A DNA stretch of 64,000 bases. It comes from Ornithodoros turicata. Lineage: Eukaryota > Arthropoda > Arachnida > Ixodida > Argasidae. The notes under the pieces were generated by a model. The model saw nothing but the letters and a program-made list of their open reading frames with translations, had not been told where the DNA came from and did no database searches. The stretch's first letter is position 1, and the number at the start of each line of letters is the position of its first letter. Location: assembly GCF_037126465.1 (NCBI RefSeq), contig NC_088210.1:19617511-19681510 (forward strand). Reading direction: 5' to 3'. The translations under genes were made by a program, and so were the position numbers. This document shows positions 1 to 10,745 of the stretch, one piece after another.

Positions 1-130
1 TAATTGCGACATGCTGGTGTAAGAGGATGTACTGTATGTACATAGCGAAGGAAGCCCTGAACAGAAATAATTTTACATATGATCCGCGGACTACTTATGG
101 CGTGTGAAGGAACAAAAATGTTTCTTACAG

Positions 131-3100
131 GAACAAAGCCATTGCAGACTACTTGGCGTCCAACGGATTTGTGGAAGCTCTAGAGTCCTTCAAAAAGGAG
201 GCTGATATGGTGAGATGGACTTAGCCCCATGTTTATCCACTCAGAATTGAATTCAATGTTTCTTTTTTTTTTCCAGCCTGGTGACATAGATAAGAAATAT
301 GCCGGCCTCCTGGAAAAGAAATGGACATCAGTGATCCGACTACAAAAAAAGGTGACTGACCGCAATGTACCAGTGCACTTGCACACCTTTCCCTCTTCTT
401 CCGATTTTTGAAGTCGACAGTCCCACTTGCAATATGAGCAGGAGCCAGGAACAGCATGGTCAAGCAACTGCTGCACGAAACATTGCATTGGGCATGATGC
501 TCAAAATTACTGGCATGCACATAGAAGCAGTAGCGCAGTTAGAAAAATACTTTGGGAGCGGTCTACGGGAACTTTACATGGGGAAGAGGTCGTACCCTCG
601 TTTCCCTCCTCTCCCAGATGCACTACCAAAGGTACAATTTCAGTTGGGTCGACTCGAGTGCTTCAGTCAGTGATGAAGCAGTGTGCTTTTTGAACAATTT
701 AAAAGCTGGGGAGTGATGCTAATGAATCTGTCACTATTGCCCCTTTATCTAATTAATTGAATTAATAGAACTCGAGCCGAGGAACATCATCATGACATTC
801 GTAGACAGACTGAAACCGAAACAAATCGGAAGAGGAGGGCTGGGGTTCCACGAATGGGCACTCGTTCGCTGCCTAGTGACTCTACTGCCTCTCATTGAAA
901 GAAAAGTAGAACCGAAAATCGCGTCCCTTTCGGGGACCATAGTAATCCTCTCAAGACTGTGGCTGTCGGGCGCGACCTTGTTCGCCTCTAGCTTCGAGCG
1001 TAGTTCAACTCTACCAAATTGGTGGCGCTGTCGAACACTATGACGTCATTTGTTTACAAACAGAGAGATCTATTTGGTTAGTGTTCCGGTCAAGTTGCAA
1101 CTGAAGTTGCCACAGATTACATAACTATTATGTGCAGCAGCATGCTGAGGCTACTTTTACTACAGAGCTGCTCAACGAGTTGTCGTTGCCTGTACTGTCC
1201 GAAATCCCCGGGGATTAAGCTCGCAGTATATCCCTATGCTCAACGCTACCTCCGCGTGTAAAAGATCACCATGATTACCACTGAAAGTGTCGTGTCTGTT
1301 TAACAGGTTATGGATTTGGAGTGTAGGCTGTCCGAAGCAGAAAAGGAATACTTATCGGGAGCTCCCTCGCGGGAGAAGCGTTCGCCCGGGGAGTGGATTC
1401 CCCGTCCGCCAGAGCGCCACTGCTTGGTGGGCCACAGGGGCCCCATCACTCGAGTGCTGTTCCACCCTGTCTACGGCGTGGCCCTGTCCGCTTCTGAGGA
1501 CTCCACGATCAAGGTCTGGGACTATGAAACCGGTGACTTTGAGAAGACCATCAAGGGTCACACGGACCTGGTGCAGGACATTGCGTTTGACCACACGGGA
1601 AAGCTGTTAGGTTGGTTCTTCTTCCTTTACTGCACTGTGCCGTACTCACTATGCCCTCTTTTTTTTTTGCAGCCTCCTGCTCTGCAGATATGAGCGTGAA
1701 GCTGTGGGACTTTGAGACGTACTCATGCCTACGGACTATGTGTGGTGAGCAGCAGGAAATGTGACATGAAATGTGCTTTATGTAGTGCGAGTGGGCCCAA
1801 ATTGTTGCTTGAGGCTTCGCACTGTGTATTTTCCCAATTAAGGGGTGTGAAGATGTGCGCCTCACTGTGTAACCACAAATAATTCGTTTTCTTTAGCTGC
1901 TCGTTTTGCTTGGTGGTGAGATCTGTATCTGTAAACAACAGTGCTTGCTACATTCCTCCCATATGAGGGTGCTCGAAGTCTCCGAGGAACAATTTTGATT
2001 CCCAGCGCTTCTTGTGGACACAGTTACATTTTGCGTGCATTTCATGATGATAATCAGCTGTAGATACGAAACACAGTTGAAAACATTGCTCATAAAATTA
2101 CCATCCAACAGGTCACGACCACAACGTGTCATCTGTGTGTTTCATGCCGAGCGGAGATCACCTAGTATCCTCTTCGAGGGACAAGACAATTAAGATGTGG
2201 GAAGTGGCAACTGGGTGAGATCCTCAATTTGGCATATTCCATATTTTAGTCTATTAACAATGTACCTTCTATCAACACCACCTAGATAGAGAAAGCCTGC
2301 TCGCTCGTCTACGTGACGTGTAACAACTAAGAGTCAGCCAATCAGGATCGTGTTTTCAACGGTGGTAGCCAATAACAAACGTGCTTTCCGCGGCCGTAGC
2401 CATAAAGACGGACCACCGTCGTCTGCGAGCGGTGATTGAACGTCCTCGTGTACTAAATGGGAAATCTTTAAAACATCGCGCAAAACGGTCCCATATCTTT
2501 CAAGATTAATTTCCCGGAAAGCGTGTTGCACTTTTTGTCTACAGGTTCCAAGTTAGTCTACGTCATTAGCAAGTTCTTGAATTCGTGGAACGGCGAATCG
2601 CAGTAGCAGACGAATTCTGACTTTATAAGTCCACATAGCAAAGGGTGGAGAGGAGGCAATATAAGCAGGCCTTCTGCATCCAGGTGGCGTTGCCTTCTGT
2701 GCTCTAACGCAAGTTTGGCATCGCAGGTACTGCGTGCGAACGTTCACAGGTCATAGAGATTGGGTGCGCATGGTTCGAGTCAATGCAGACGGCTCCCTAC
2801 TTGCTTCGTGCTCCAACGACCAGGTGAGAGGTCGACGCACTAGGAACGCGTAAACGTGGACTTTTTTTTTTAAATACAAACTTCCGCCGGGTGCAGACTG
2901 TACGCGTCTGGGTGGTGAGCACCAAGGAATGCAAGCTGGAGCTACGCGAACATGACCATGTTGTGGAATGTGTGGCTTGGGCACCTGAAAGTGTCCAGAG
3001 TGCCCTGGGAGGCGACAACAGAGGCGGTTCTTCCGGTCCTTTCCTCGCCTCGGGTTCCAGGGATAAAACCATCAAGCTATGGGACGTGAGCACCGGACAG

Positions 3101-4289
3101 GCCCTTTTCACGCTGGTGAGTGCCGTCACCTGTCGTAGCTACAGGATAGTGATGATGGTATCTCAACAGCTGAGCTGTGATGATAGATATGGTACGACGT
3201 TCTCTCGTGTTGCAGCGCAAGATTTAAACGGTACAATACCCGTTCCTTAGGGGACGGGAAGCAATTGAAGCACACGCGATGATAGACAAAACAAACGCAC
3301 TTCACAGGTGGAGGCCAAAGGACATGACTTGGATTGGATAAGGTTGGATAGCAGAGATGGCGAAGCTGAGTGGCATTCACACGGTGAAAGACTGTTGCCA
3401 TATCCATCATGACGATTTCCAGGACTTTGATGTTGAGAGGAGGGGGTGTTCTCTTCTGTACAAATCCTTTGCTTTCCCCCATTTCCCCCTCTCCCACTTT
3501 TCTTGTAGCCTCCTCTGATTTACGATTTGTGTGTGTTGAGCCCAATTTCCGAATGTTTGTGGGTTATAGGTTGGCCACGACAACTGGGTGCGAGGAGTTA
3601 AATTTCACCCCGGAGGGAAATATCTGCTGAGCACCTCCGACGACAAGACCCTGTGTGTTTGGGATCTGGCTCACCGTCGTTGCTGCAAGACACTCGAAGC
3701 ACATGCCCACTTTTGCACTTCATTAGGTATGTATGTTGACGCAAAGCATGCAAACAAGGCCACAAATGTTTGGTGCGCACGACCTGCTAGACTACAGCGA
3801 CCATGTCACGTGCAGCCCTCCCCGGCGCTGCAATTTAGAGGCTAGTCGTGGCGCTGGTCATTACCCCATTTATTACTTCTTTAGCTGCTAAAATATATTT
3901 TACCGAAGTTTACATTAGGATTTTCATACAATCAGTGGGACCACAGGTTCTTGCAAGTTATACTTCGATTATCATCATTCCACACTCTTTAATGGTTTTC
4001 AAAATATGCGTACCATCGCTGTCGTCTGCTACAGCTGTGTTCCACTTCAGCGTGTTCAAAATTGACATTTTAACTGTCCAATTACAACGAAGATCACGCG
4101 GGCTGGTGCACAGTGCCCCATAGCGGATCGTGTTTACAGGGTTCCCCCATAAGAGTTGCTATAACCTAGTGGGTCGTGATGATGCGTGCAAAACTGATGT
4201 TCTGGTTGTCTGCAGATTTTCACCGCACGGCTCCTTACGTGGTGACTGGGAGCGTCGACCAAACGGTTAAAGTCTGGGAATGCCGCTAG
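131..4289 (+). CDS. PAFAH1B1: LIS1 / PAFAH1B1, 5'-truncated by window edge (9 exons)
   Basis: LIS1 is the conserved regulator of cytoplasmic dynein and the non-catalytic subunit of platelet-activating-factor acetylhydrolase 1B. Exons seen: 131-209, 277-351, 1307-1610, 1673-1744, 2112-2214, 2727-2823, 2897-3115, 3570-3726, 4216-4289 (TAG stop). All junctions are AG/GT and the phases add up to 392 residues plus stop. Order of domains: LisH motif ([13 protein letters not shown] in the first exon), coiled coil ([20 protein letters not shown]), then seven WD40 blades. Blade signatures include [33 protein letters not shown] and a terminal [14 protein letters not shown], which is nearly identical to the vertebrate C-terminus. 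Only the first dozen or so residues lie upstream of the window; vertebrate LIS1 is 410 aa. The 3' UTR runs to an AATAAA at 4675. No oddities apart from a Gly/Ser-rich insert in the WD5-WD6 linker (around 3000-3040), where other species are also variable. Confidence 0.98.
3320..3520. repeat. Interspersed repeat, family C, second copy
   Basis: Counterpart of 19118-19310, same orientation, in the intron before the eighth LIS1 exon of this window. Diverged, with matching blocks spaced alike. Confidence 0.6.
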
Positions 4290-4674
4290 CCTGTGGTGGA
4301 CTTAAATTGGAAGAACACTGTACTCTAGGCTTGAAGCACACACACACTGGCGCTTTCCGAGCTCAGCCGCTATTCTCTTTCTAGAGTTGTAAATACTGTG
4401 TTTCACCCGTTTTATATTTATTTTCTTGCGGGTATACTTGTTTTTCTTTTTTTTCTTCATTTGGCCATCTGTGGCACATAGTCACCTCTGGAAGTGATGT
4501 GCGCAAAACACGTTTCCTCCCAAAGTAGACTGCTTCTCCCTCCCTGTATTTTTTCTCCTCGAGCAGTGTATTTATAGAGACCGTTGGCTTAGTTTGGCCT
4601 CTGTGTACAGCTTTCTGTTGCCATAGATCTTGACTGCTGTCAATTGACCTGGCTGAAAATTGCTGGTGCGATTT

Positions 4675-4680
4675 AATAAA
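4675..4680 (+). terminator. LIS1 polyadenylation signal
   Basis: AATAAA lies 386 bp after the LIS1 stop. The stretch between is AT- and CT-rich with no open frame, as expected of a 3' UTR. Confidence 0.6.
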
Positions 4681-5028
4681 TGAGCATTGTCAGTGAAGCC
4701 GAAACGTTAACATGTTGGTTGTTTGACACAGCAAGCACGACTGTGCTCATATTACCACCCACCTAAGGGCACCATTCTTGGCGTTAGCTCTGGGCGGGTA
4801 CTGTCCTTGCCTTTCTTTTATTTTTCATTTGGAAGTACTACTGGCCTGTAGCAATGGGAATACAAAACTGGAACTGACAGAAAAAATATTTGGTGTCCTG
4901 CTGTTGGAGCGGTCGGAGATGTTTTGGGCGTAGAACTTACTTTGGTGACGATTAGCGGTCCAATAATTAAATTGCTTCCACTTCATTATTAATAATTATA
5001 AATAATCATAATTCACTAAGGCCCAGTT

Positions 5029-5238
5029 TCACCAATGCTGGTTAACCTTGAACAGAGATCAAGGGTTGCTAAAATTTGAAGTTAACACTCAATTCTTTTT
5101 ACAGACGTTAGTTGGTGACGTGATGAATGTTTCAGTGACAATAACTCCCTTTAGCAAAGCACAGTTAAGTGTTAAATTCAAGTTAAGGGACTGTCGATCT
5201 CTGTTCAAATGTTAATTGGTGTTCGTGAAACTGAGCCT
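5029..5238. mobile_element. Fold-back MITE, ~80-bp imperfect terminal inverted repeats
   Basis: The left end reads AGGCCCAGTTTCACCAAT and the right end, reverse-complemented, reads AGGCTCAGTTTCACGAAC. Both arms continue with matching GGTTAAC / AATTAAC and TTGAACAGAGATC blocks, so the two halves are imperfect inverted copies around a short centre. No open frame; non-autonomous. I see no clear target-site duplication. Confidence 0.7.
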
Positions 5239-5937
5239 CAATTAAGTAAATAATTCTGCTGTAGGACAGTCAAGTGGGTTCCATTCTGTCATTGTGTACA
5301 GGAATATGTAAAATTTAGGACAGTCATTATTTACATTATAAATGGTTCCAGCTGCCTGCTGTGTTTGTTGCCTGGTGGGAACTGCAGGTAAGCTGCAACA
5401 TTTACCTTTTGCTTTTGGTAAACACTACAGCTGTGTGAATAGCAAAATTCCCACTGCGAATGGTTTACGAATATTTCACTTACACTGCGAATCGAATCCG
5501 AATAATTTCTTCAGATGGCTAATCGAATTCGAATAATCAGAAAAGGCCCAATTCGAATAATTTTGAATACCTCGTTGTGAAATATTTTGTGGTGTTGTAC
5601 TCATTAGGTGAGATTCTGCTTCAAACACCCACCCACCTTTTCACCCAGCATAACATATCGTGAGAGAAGGGTCCCTCCGTGTTGTGTATGGTAGATTGCA
5701 TTGGTGGGATGAACTGCACTGAGAGTTAGTGAACATGTTGCATGCAGCCTGCTTTGTGTACATCATATTTTTATGATTACATTGCGAATGTTCTGTACTT
5801 TTCTTAGAAACTGCACCTATTTCAATCTGTTACTGAACATAACTCTGGAAGTTGGGAGTACATCTACTGGAACTTGCCTTGCCCACAGTATAGTGTTGAC
5901 TGTGAGCTCGCAAAATTTGTAGACTTTAGTGACAGAA

Positions 5938-6095
5938 TATTGTAAAGCGGGCTTCACCTTACCCCCCAGTGTACTGAGGTGAAGCGGACTTGCAGAATGG
6001 AGTAGCACACCAAAAGAACAATGGCGGTACTGTGAAGTGGGCTTCGTCTAACTCTTAAATGTAATGAGGCGAAGCCGGCTTGCAGAATGGCGATG
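5938..6095. repeat. Degenerate tandem repeat, ~110-bp unit
   Basis: Two adjacent units share a GAAG(C/T)GGGCTTC start, a GAGG(T/C)GAAGC middle and a CTTGCAGAATGG end. Within each unit the start and middle are inverted copies (GCTTCACC / GGTGAAGC), so each could form a hairpin. Non-coding. Confidence 0.6.
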
Positions 6096-7255
6096 GGACA
6101 TGACAGGACCATACCTCCCTTCAGTACTATTCGAAAAATATTCGAAAATTTCGAATACTGAAAATAGGTTGCGAATAGCATGAGATGTTTGTCTCATATT
6201 TGAATTTTGGAACATTTGCACATCTTTAGTAACTACAGAAACCACAACCTGTATTTCTGAGAGTTCCCAACAACTCCAATCCAGCCCTATCACATCATGT
6301 GGACACAGAATGCAATCTCCCGTAGCATGCTATGCTTCTTGGGAAGGAGAGGGAAAGATTAAATTGCAGTTCCTTTTACTCATAAATCGCACACGACACA
6401 ACCAATGAATCCAGTTCCTTTTGTGTTCGTGTTAAGGTGACGGCATGTTCGAGAATAAATTCTTGCACTTTAGTCGCTCCTTTAACAGATAAATTGTCGT
6501 GTAAAGACCTATACTTTTAAAGTAGAGTATGTTTGTAGACAGTATGGGGGGGTGTTGCTGGAAATCGAGTGTTGTGAAATTGGGATAGATTTTAAACGCT
6601 AACTGCTACTCGCGCAATAGTCAGAGGCATGTGACACGCTGTAGATGTATGTATAATGCTACAACTTGTTGCGCCCTTGAGACAACAACTACGGCATGTG
6701 CGAGCAGATGAGGCAAACACGACGATGTTGTGTCGTAGCGGCAGTCGGGGCTCGGCAGTCGGGGCTCGGCAATCTGGGAGGCTGCATGTGTGTCTGGCCG
6801 CTCAAAGGATTTGTAATAACGAGTTCACAATACTAAAGTGTAGAACTAGCATTAACTCTAACACGGTGCAAAAGTGGGGAAAGTGACAAAAACTTCAAAA
6901 TGGTGCAACACTTGCAGAGAAAAAGTATATAAAACGATACAGTAGAACCTCTATAGTGAACTTGCATATAATGAAGATATGAGTACGGTGAAGTAGTTCT
7001 GCACTCCCAATGCGTTGAAACCCCAACGATAAACTACCGATATAGTGAAGGTACTGATGTAGCGAAGTACTTTAGCAGTCTGTCCGATGCATTTCACTAC
7101 AAAGACGCTCTTATACGACGGGCGTTCCCAGCGGGGGCAGTGATACGATCCTTTTTTTTTTTTTCACATAAGTTGCATTCCCTACAAAAACCACAGTTCC
7201 ACTGTGTTTCACTACTCTCAATGCAGATAAGCCCTTTTATAGCAGTTTGTGTCTG

Positions 7256-10232
7256 CTATGAGACTTTATTCTTAAGAAACTGCAACAACCTGTGCAGCAT
7301 CTCACGTTCTCCGTGCCTCGTCTGTAGATGAACGGTCGCAGCTGTGTCAGTGCGCTGTACTTTGATGTCACAACTGAGTACCAGCTCAATCTCCTCACAA
7401 GGGCTGTCGGGTACGGATAACGCCGTAGATGTAGCTACTTCTCCGACGGACGTCAATCCTAGAGAGTGAATCGTTCTGAGAAGCAAGGACACACCCCGGT
7501 AAACCTGCGACACGGTACCTTCCTCTCTGGGTGCTGCATCTGCGGGTACGGCGTCAGGCTCCGTAGGCTCTCCACGGTGCATCTTTTTTGGGGGGCTGCT
7601 AGTCTCGGAGCGTAGCATCTCCCTACGTTTGCGCCGTTGGTGTGACCAGGAGTCTTTTTGCGCTCGCACCCATAAATGGCTCATGTTCTTGTTCTCCTTC
7701 ACAACGTCGAAAGGGACCTGCGGCAGTAACAATGTAATTATAAACTTTTAATACTTTAAAATATAACTTAATATAACATAATTTTAAACTGATAATTATG
7801 AACCAACAACGCCTATGTAGAATCAAAGCCTGATAACTTAAACTAGGTGATGTAACAATGAAAAGTTCGCTGATCATGACTCTGATCATGCCTCGGTTGC
7901 CATAGCTATGGAGATGATCCGAGCGGCATGAGCAACTACTCGTACCACAGAAAGCCCGTGTTGCAAATAGTCTGACGCTATTGGCTGAGTCCCGACTATA
8001 TATGTCCACGAAGAAAGGAAGAGCTTTCTATATCTACGTGGCATTGGCAGTGCCACCTTTGCATGTGGTGCGCAGTCATCACATTTCATCACCTGAACAG
8101 GGAAAGACTGCTAAATAGCAAGCTTCCTTTCTTATCGCACCCCTGGATACTACACGAAAGATCAGCGTTCGTATGTGGAAGTGCACGTTTGCACCGCCTC
8201 GATTTCACTTATTCATAAAAGGAGAACATTACCTCAATTTCACGCAGGGCTTTGCAGATGGCAGCGAACACGTCTGGGACTTTGGCTCCGTGAGGTAGAA
8301 CCCATTCCAGGGGAGGCTTTGGTTTTGGACGTTTCGGGTATGTCACCTGTGCAGCGGGTCATTTGGTTGGGCATACATTTGGCTCTACCACCATATCGGT
8401 AGCATGCTACCACACGTTTCCCTGCATGAAGCACTGCATCTAAAAGCAGACGACAACTGTTTCAACTATGTATGCCCCCAATGCTTTTGAACCAACACAC
8501 TGTGTCCCACACTCTCGACTCCCTTCTCAGACATACCAGAAACCAGAGCGTTACAGAATACTGGCGTCCTTTGTTGCACTTCGACATGCAGGGGGTACAT
8601 AACGTTCGCAAGAATTTGCACGCGCAAAGTTGTCAATACCTCGACTCACATTTGCAAAGTCGATGTCGAGGAACGTCCATGCTACTCCCCATCGCATTGT
8701 CTTGCCTTGGCAAAGTTCCGTTGTAGTGCACTTAATGTTCTGTAAAGATTAACAATGGCAAAGAATGCCTGTCACAACCAATCTTTGGGGTGCTTTGTGC
8801 AAAAGAGCTTGAAACTATTGCATGTGGGATTTTATAGTGTTACACGTTATTGTTTGTGCTTAATTCGAAGCGACTTACATGGCGACGAAGCTCCTTCAGG
8901 ATCTCTTTGCTACTTTTCTTCTTCCCAATCATGACTGTGTATATACTACGAAACATATAAATAAAAGATGGCTGAGGGTGGCAGCTGCACACTCATGCAA
9001 ATCACTCTAGTAGCTGTAGATATAAGTCAGATCGTACTATCCCTAATCGTGCATTACCTAACTGCGGTAGTCAGCTGTAGGCTTTCCTGTATGAGGTCCT
9101 TAACAAAAGCTACCTCTCCTCCAGGACCCCAAACCTTTTCCTGAGTTGTACCGCCCATGTCCGAAGATGGTGGTTGACGCCCTTCTTGTATTGCCTTTGG
9201 TGTGGCCTCTGCTTCGTCTTGTGATGAATAGAAAGGTGGATTGCAGGTGACAAATGCCATCTGCATTTCCGGCTCCATAACTTCACCAATTGTGGACGCC
9301 TTTACCACTGCAGAGATGCCCAACATTATATTTAAAGGGACATCAAAATGCAAAAACAAGTTCAATTAAAAGTACGTTACACGCTATGTTAATTTCGCAC
9401 CTTTTATCACAATTCAAAACTTTGATTCCGTTATGGAGCTACAATCGAAATTGCACCAGCCTATGTCTTGCTACGGTGCTATGCAGTGAACGTCGTTTCA
9501 GCTCGTGCATCGGTGTTTTCATTTTTTTTTTTCATTTCATTTCAGTTTTCATTGCGTCTTCTTCTAAACGGTAGCGCTGTGTGACCTAATTTTGCTTGCA
9601 TCATCTACTAATTGAAACACGGACTTTCATTTGAGAGCAAGTTGTTTTTTCATTTAAGTGCCCCTTTAGTAAGAAAAAATATATAAATTACCTTTAATGT
9701 GGGCGTCAAGTTCGTTGCGATGAACATTCTCCCGTGCACAAGTTGCCGCAGCGTCGTCTACTTCCACCGCCACAAAGTCCCATCCGCACTGCTTGTGACC
9801 CAACAAGCACAGGATACACGATGAACCCGTCCCTGGGTCAGTCACGGAAAGGCTGGTATAGACAAACACGATGACTACACGCATGTTTCAGAACAACAAC
9901 AGCAACGTACCAATGTCAATGCCTCGGATGGTCCTCTCTGTGGTGGGGAGAAGCTGCAAGAGGTCTTCCACCCAAAGCAAGTAGTTGAGCCTTTGAGGGA
10001 TAGCAGGTACAAGATGGCCATCAAGAATATTTACATCCATCTTGTAGTAATGTTTAAGTAATGTTCTGAAGAGTGCCTGTTGGGCATTGCGATCGCGGAA
10101 GTCCAGCTGTACCTTGCCACATAGGTTGTAGGTTACATGCTTTCGAAAATCCGGGTACTGAAGTGCCAGCTCCCTGAAGTTTGGACGCGACTGGAAAGGA
10201 TTGCGAGGGTGCATATACTGATTCAGAGACAT
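7256..10232 (-). CDS. METTL16: METTL16, U6 snRNA/MAT2A N6-adenosine methyltransferase (7 exons, 481 aa)
   Basis: METTL16 methylates adenosine in U6 snRNA and in hairpins of the SAM-synthetase mRNA, using S-adenosylmethionine. Exons from 5': 9911-10232, 9692-9832, 9058-9307, 8879-8945, 8650-8739, 8233-8346, 7256-7717; they sum to 1446 nt and keep frame. I start at ATG 10232 because it begins MSLNQYMHPRNPF, aligning with the start of the family; an in-frame ATG at 10274 would add 14 residues. Visible motifs: SAM-binding RGIDIGTGSS (about 103-112), catalytic NPPF (177-180), then ELCQGKTMRWGVAW (about 268-281), a METTL16 hallmark carried on a 90-nt exon. The C-terminal exon is charged and probably corresponds to the vertebrate-conserved (VCR) region that binds the MAT2A 3' UTR, although shorter: total 481 aa against about 560 in humans. 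Starts 514 bp from the divergent ACAD gene. Confidence 0.96.
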
Positions 10233-10745
10233 CTCTTCGTACTTTGCAAGCTTCAACTGGTCAATTTTTTTCACTCTTATCTATCACTGCGTCAAAAAAC
10301 TACTCTAGAATGCTAAAACGCACATACTACGATTCAACTTCATTTCGGCTAGCAGCACGGCTTACAAAGACTTACACTGGATTGTAGTGGCTAGCTATGA
10401 AGCTCCTGGTTGCCAGTGGATTTTGTGGATTTGGCAGATATCAGTGGTAGATATGCGCAGATATGGCAGAGTGGCATATGTGCTTATATTCGGTCGTCCT
10501 AAAATAAAATCCTAGAATCCAACACAACAAAAAGTACACATACGTTTGGTTATCAATGCCTGCGTATCCAACGTGTTCGTTGGCCGGCTATGTGAAGAAA
10601 AAAGTTTCTCTAGGCACGAAGGGGGAGTGGTTATACGAGTTCACCAAGAGTTCACGATAGGAAACAAATAGAAAAGGAACGACGGTGCCGGTTGGGACTT
10701 GAGTTCGTCTTTACTGCTTCGCGGCGGGTTTGAAACGCTTCACAC
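10233..10745. promoter_or_regulatory. Divergent promoter region METTL16 / ACAD
   Basis: 513 bp separate the two start codons, which face away from each other, so both promoters and 5' UTRs must lie here or in undetected upstream non-coding exons. I see no convincing TATA box placement and no other gene. Confidence 0.4.

Larger units (their letters stand above)
4681..7255. other. Intergenic spacer between convergent LIS1 and METTL16, repeat-rich
   Basis: No coding exon is supported. It holds a fold-back element (5029-5238), AT-rich stretches with repeated TTCGAATA-type words (about 5480-5570 and 6119-6180), a degenerate tandem pair (5938-6095), a short 15-bp direct repeat of GGCAGTCGGGGCTCG (6739-6770) and, at about 6940-7080, a sequence opening CAGTAGAACCTCTATAG that resembles ends of pogo/Tigger-like elements. 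The listed ORFs here are short and lack similarity to anything I recognise. Confidence 0.5.

Noticed and set aside
8346..8738. Initial METTL16 model joining exon 8879-8945 directly to 8233-8346
   Set aside because: Frame was kept but the family hallmark ELCQG...MRW was missing. A 90-nt exon at 8650-8739 with good splice sites carries it.
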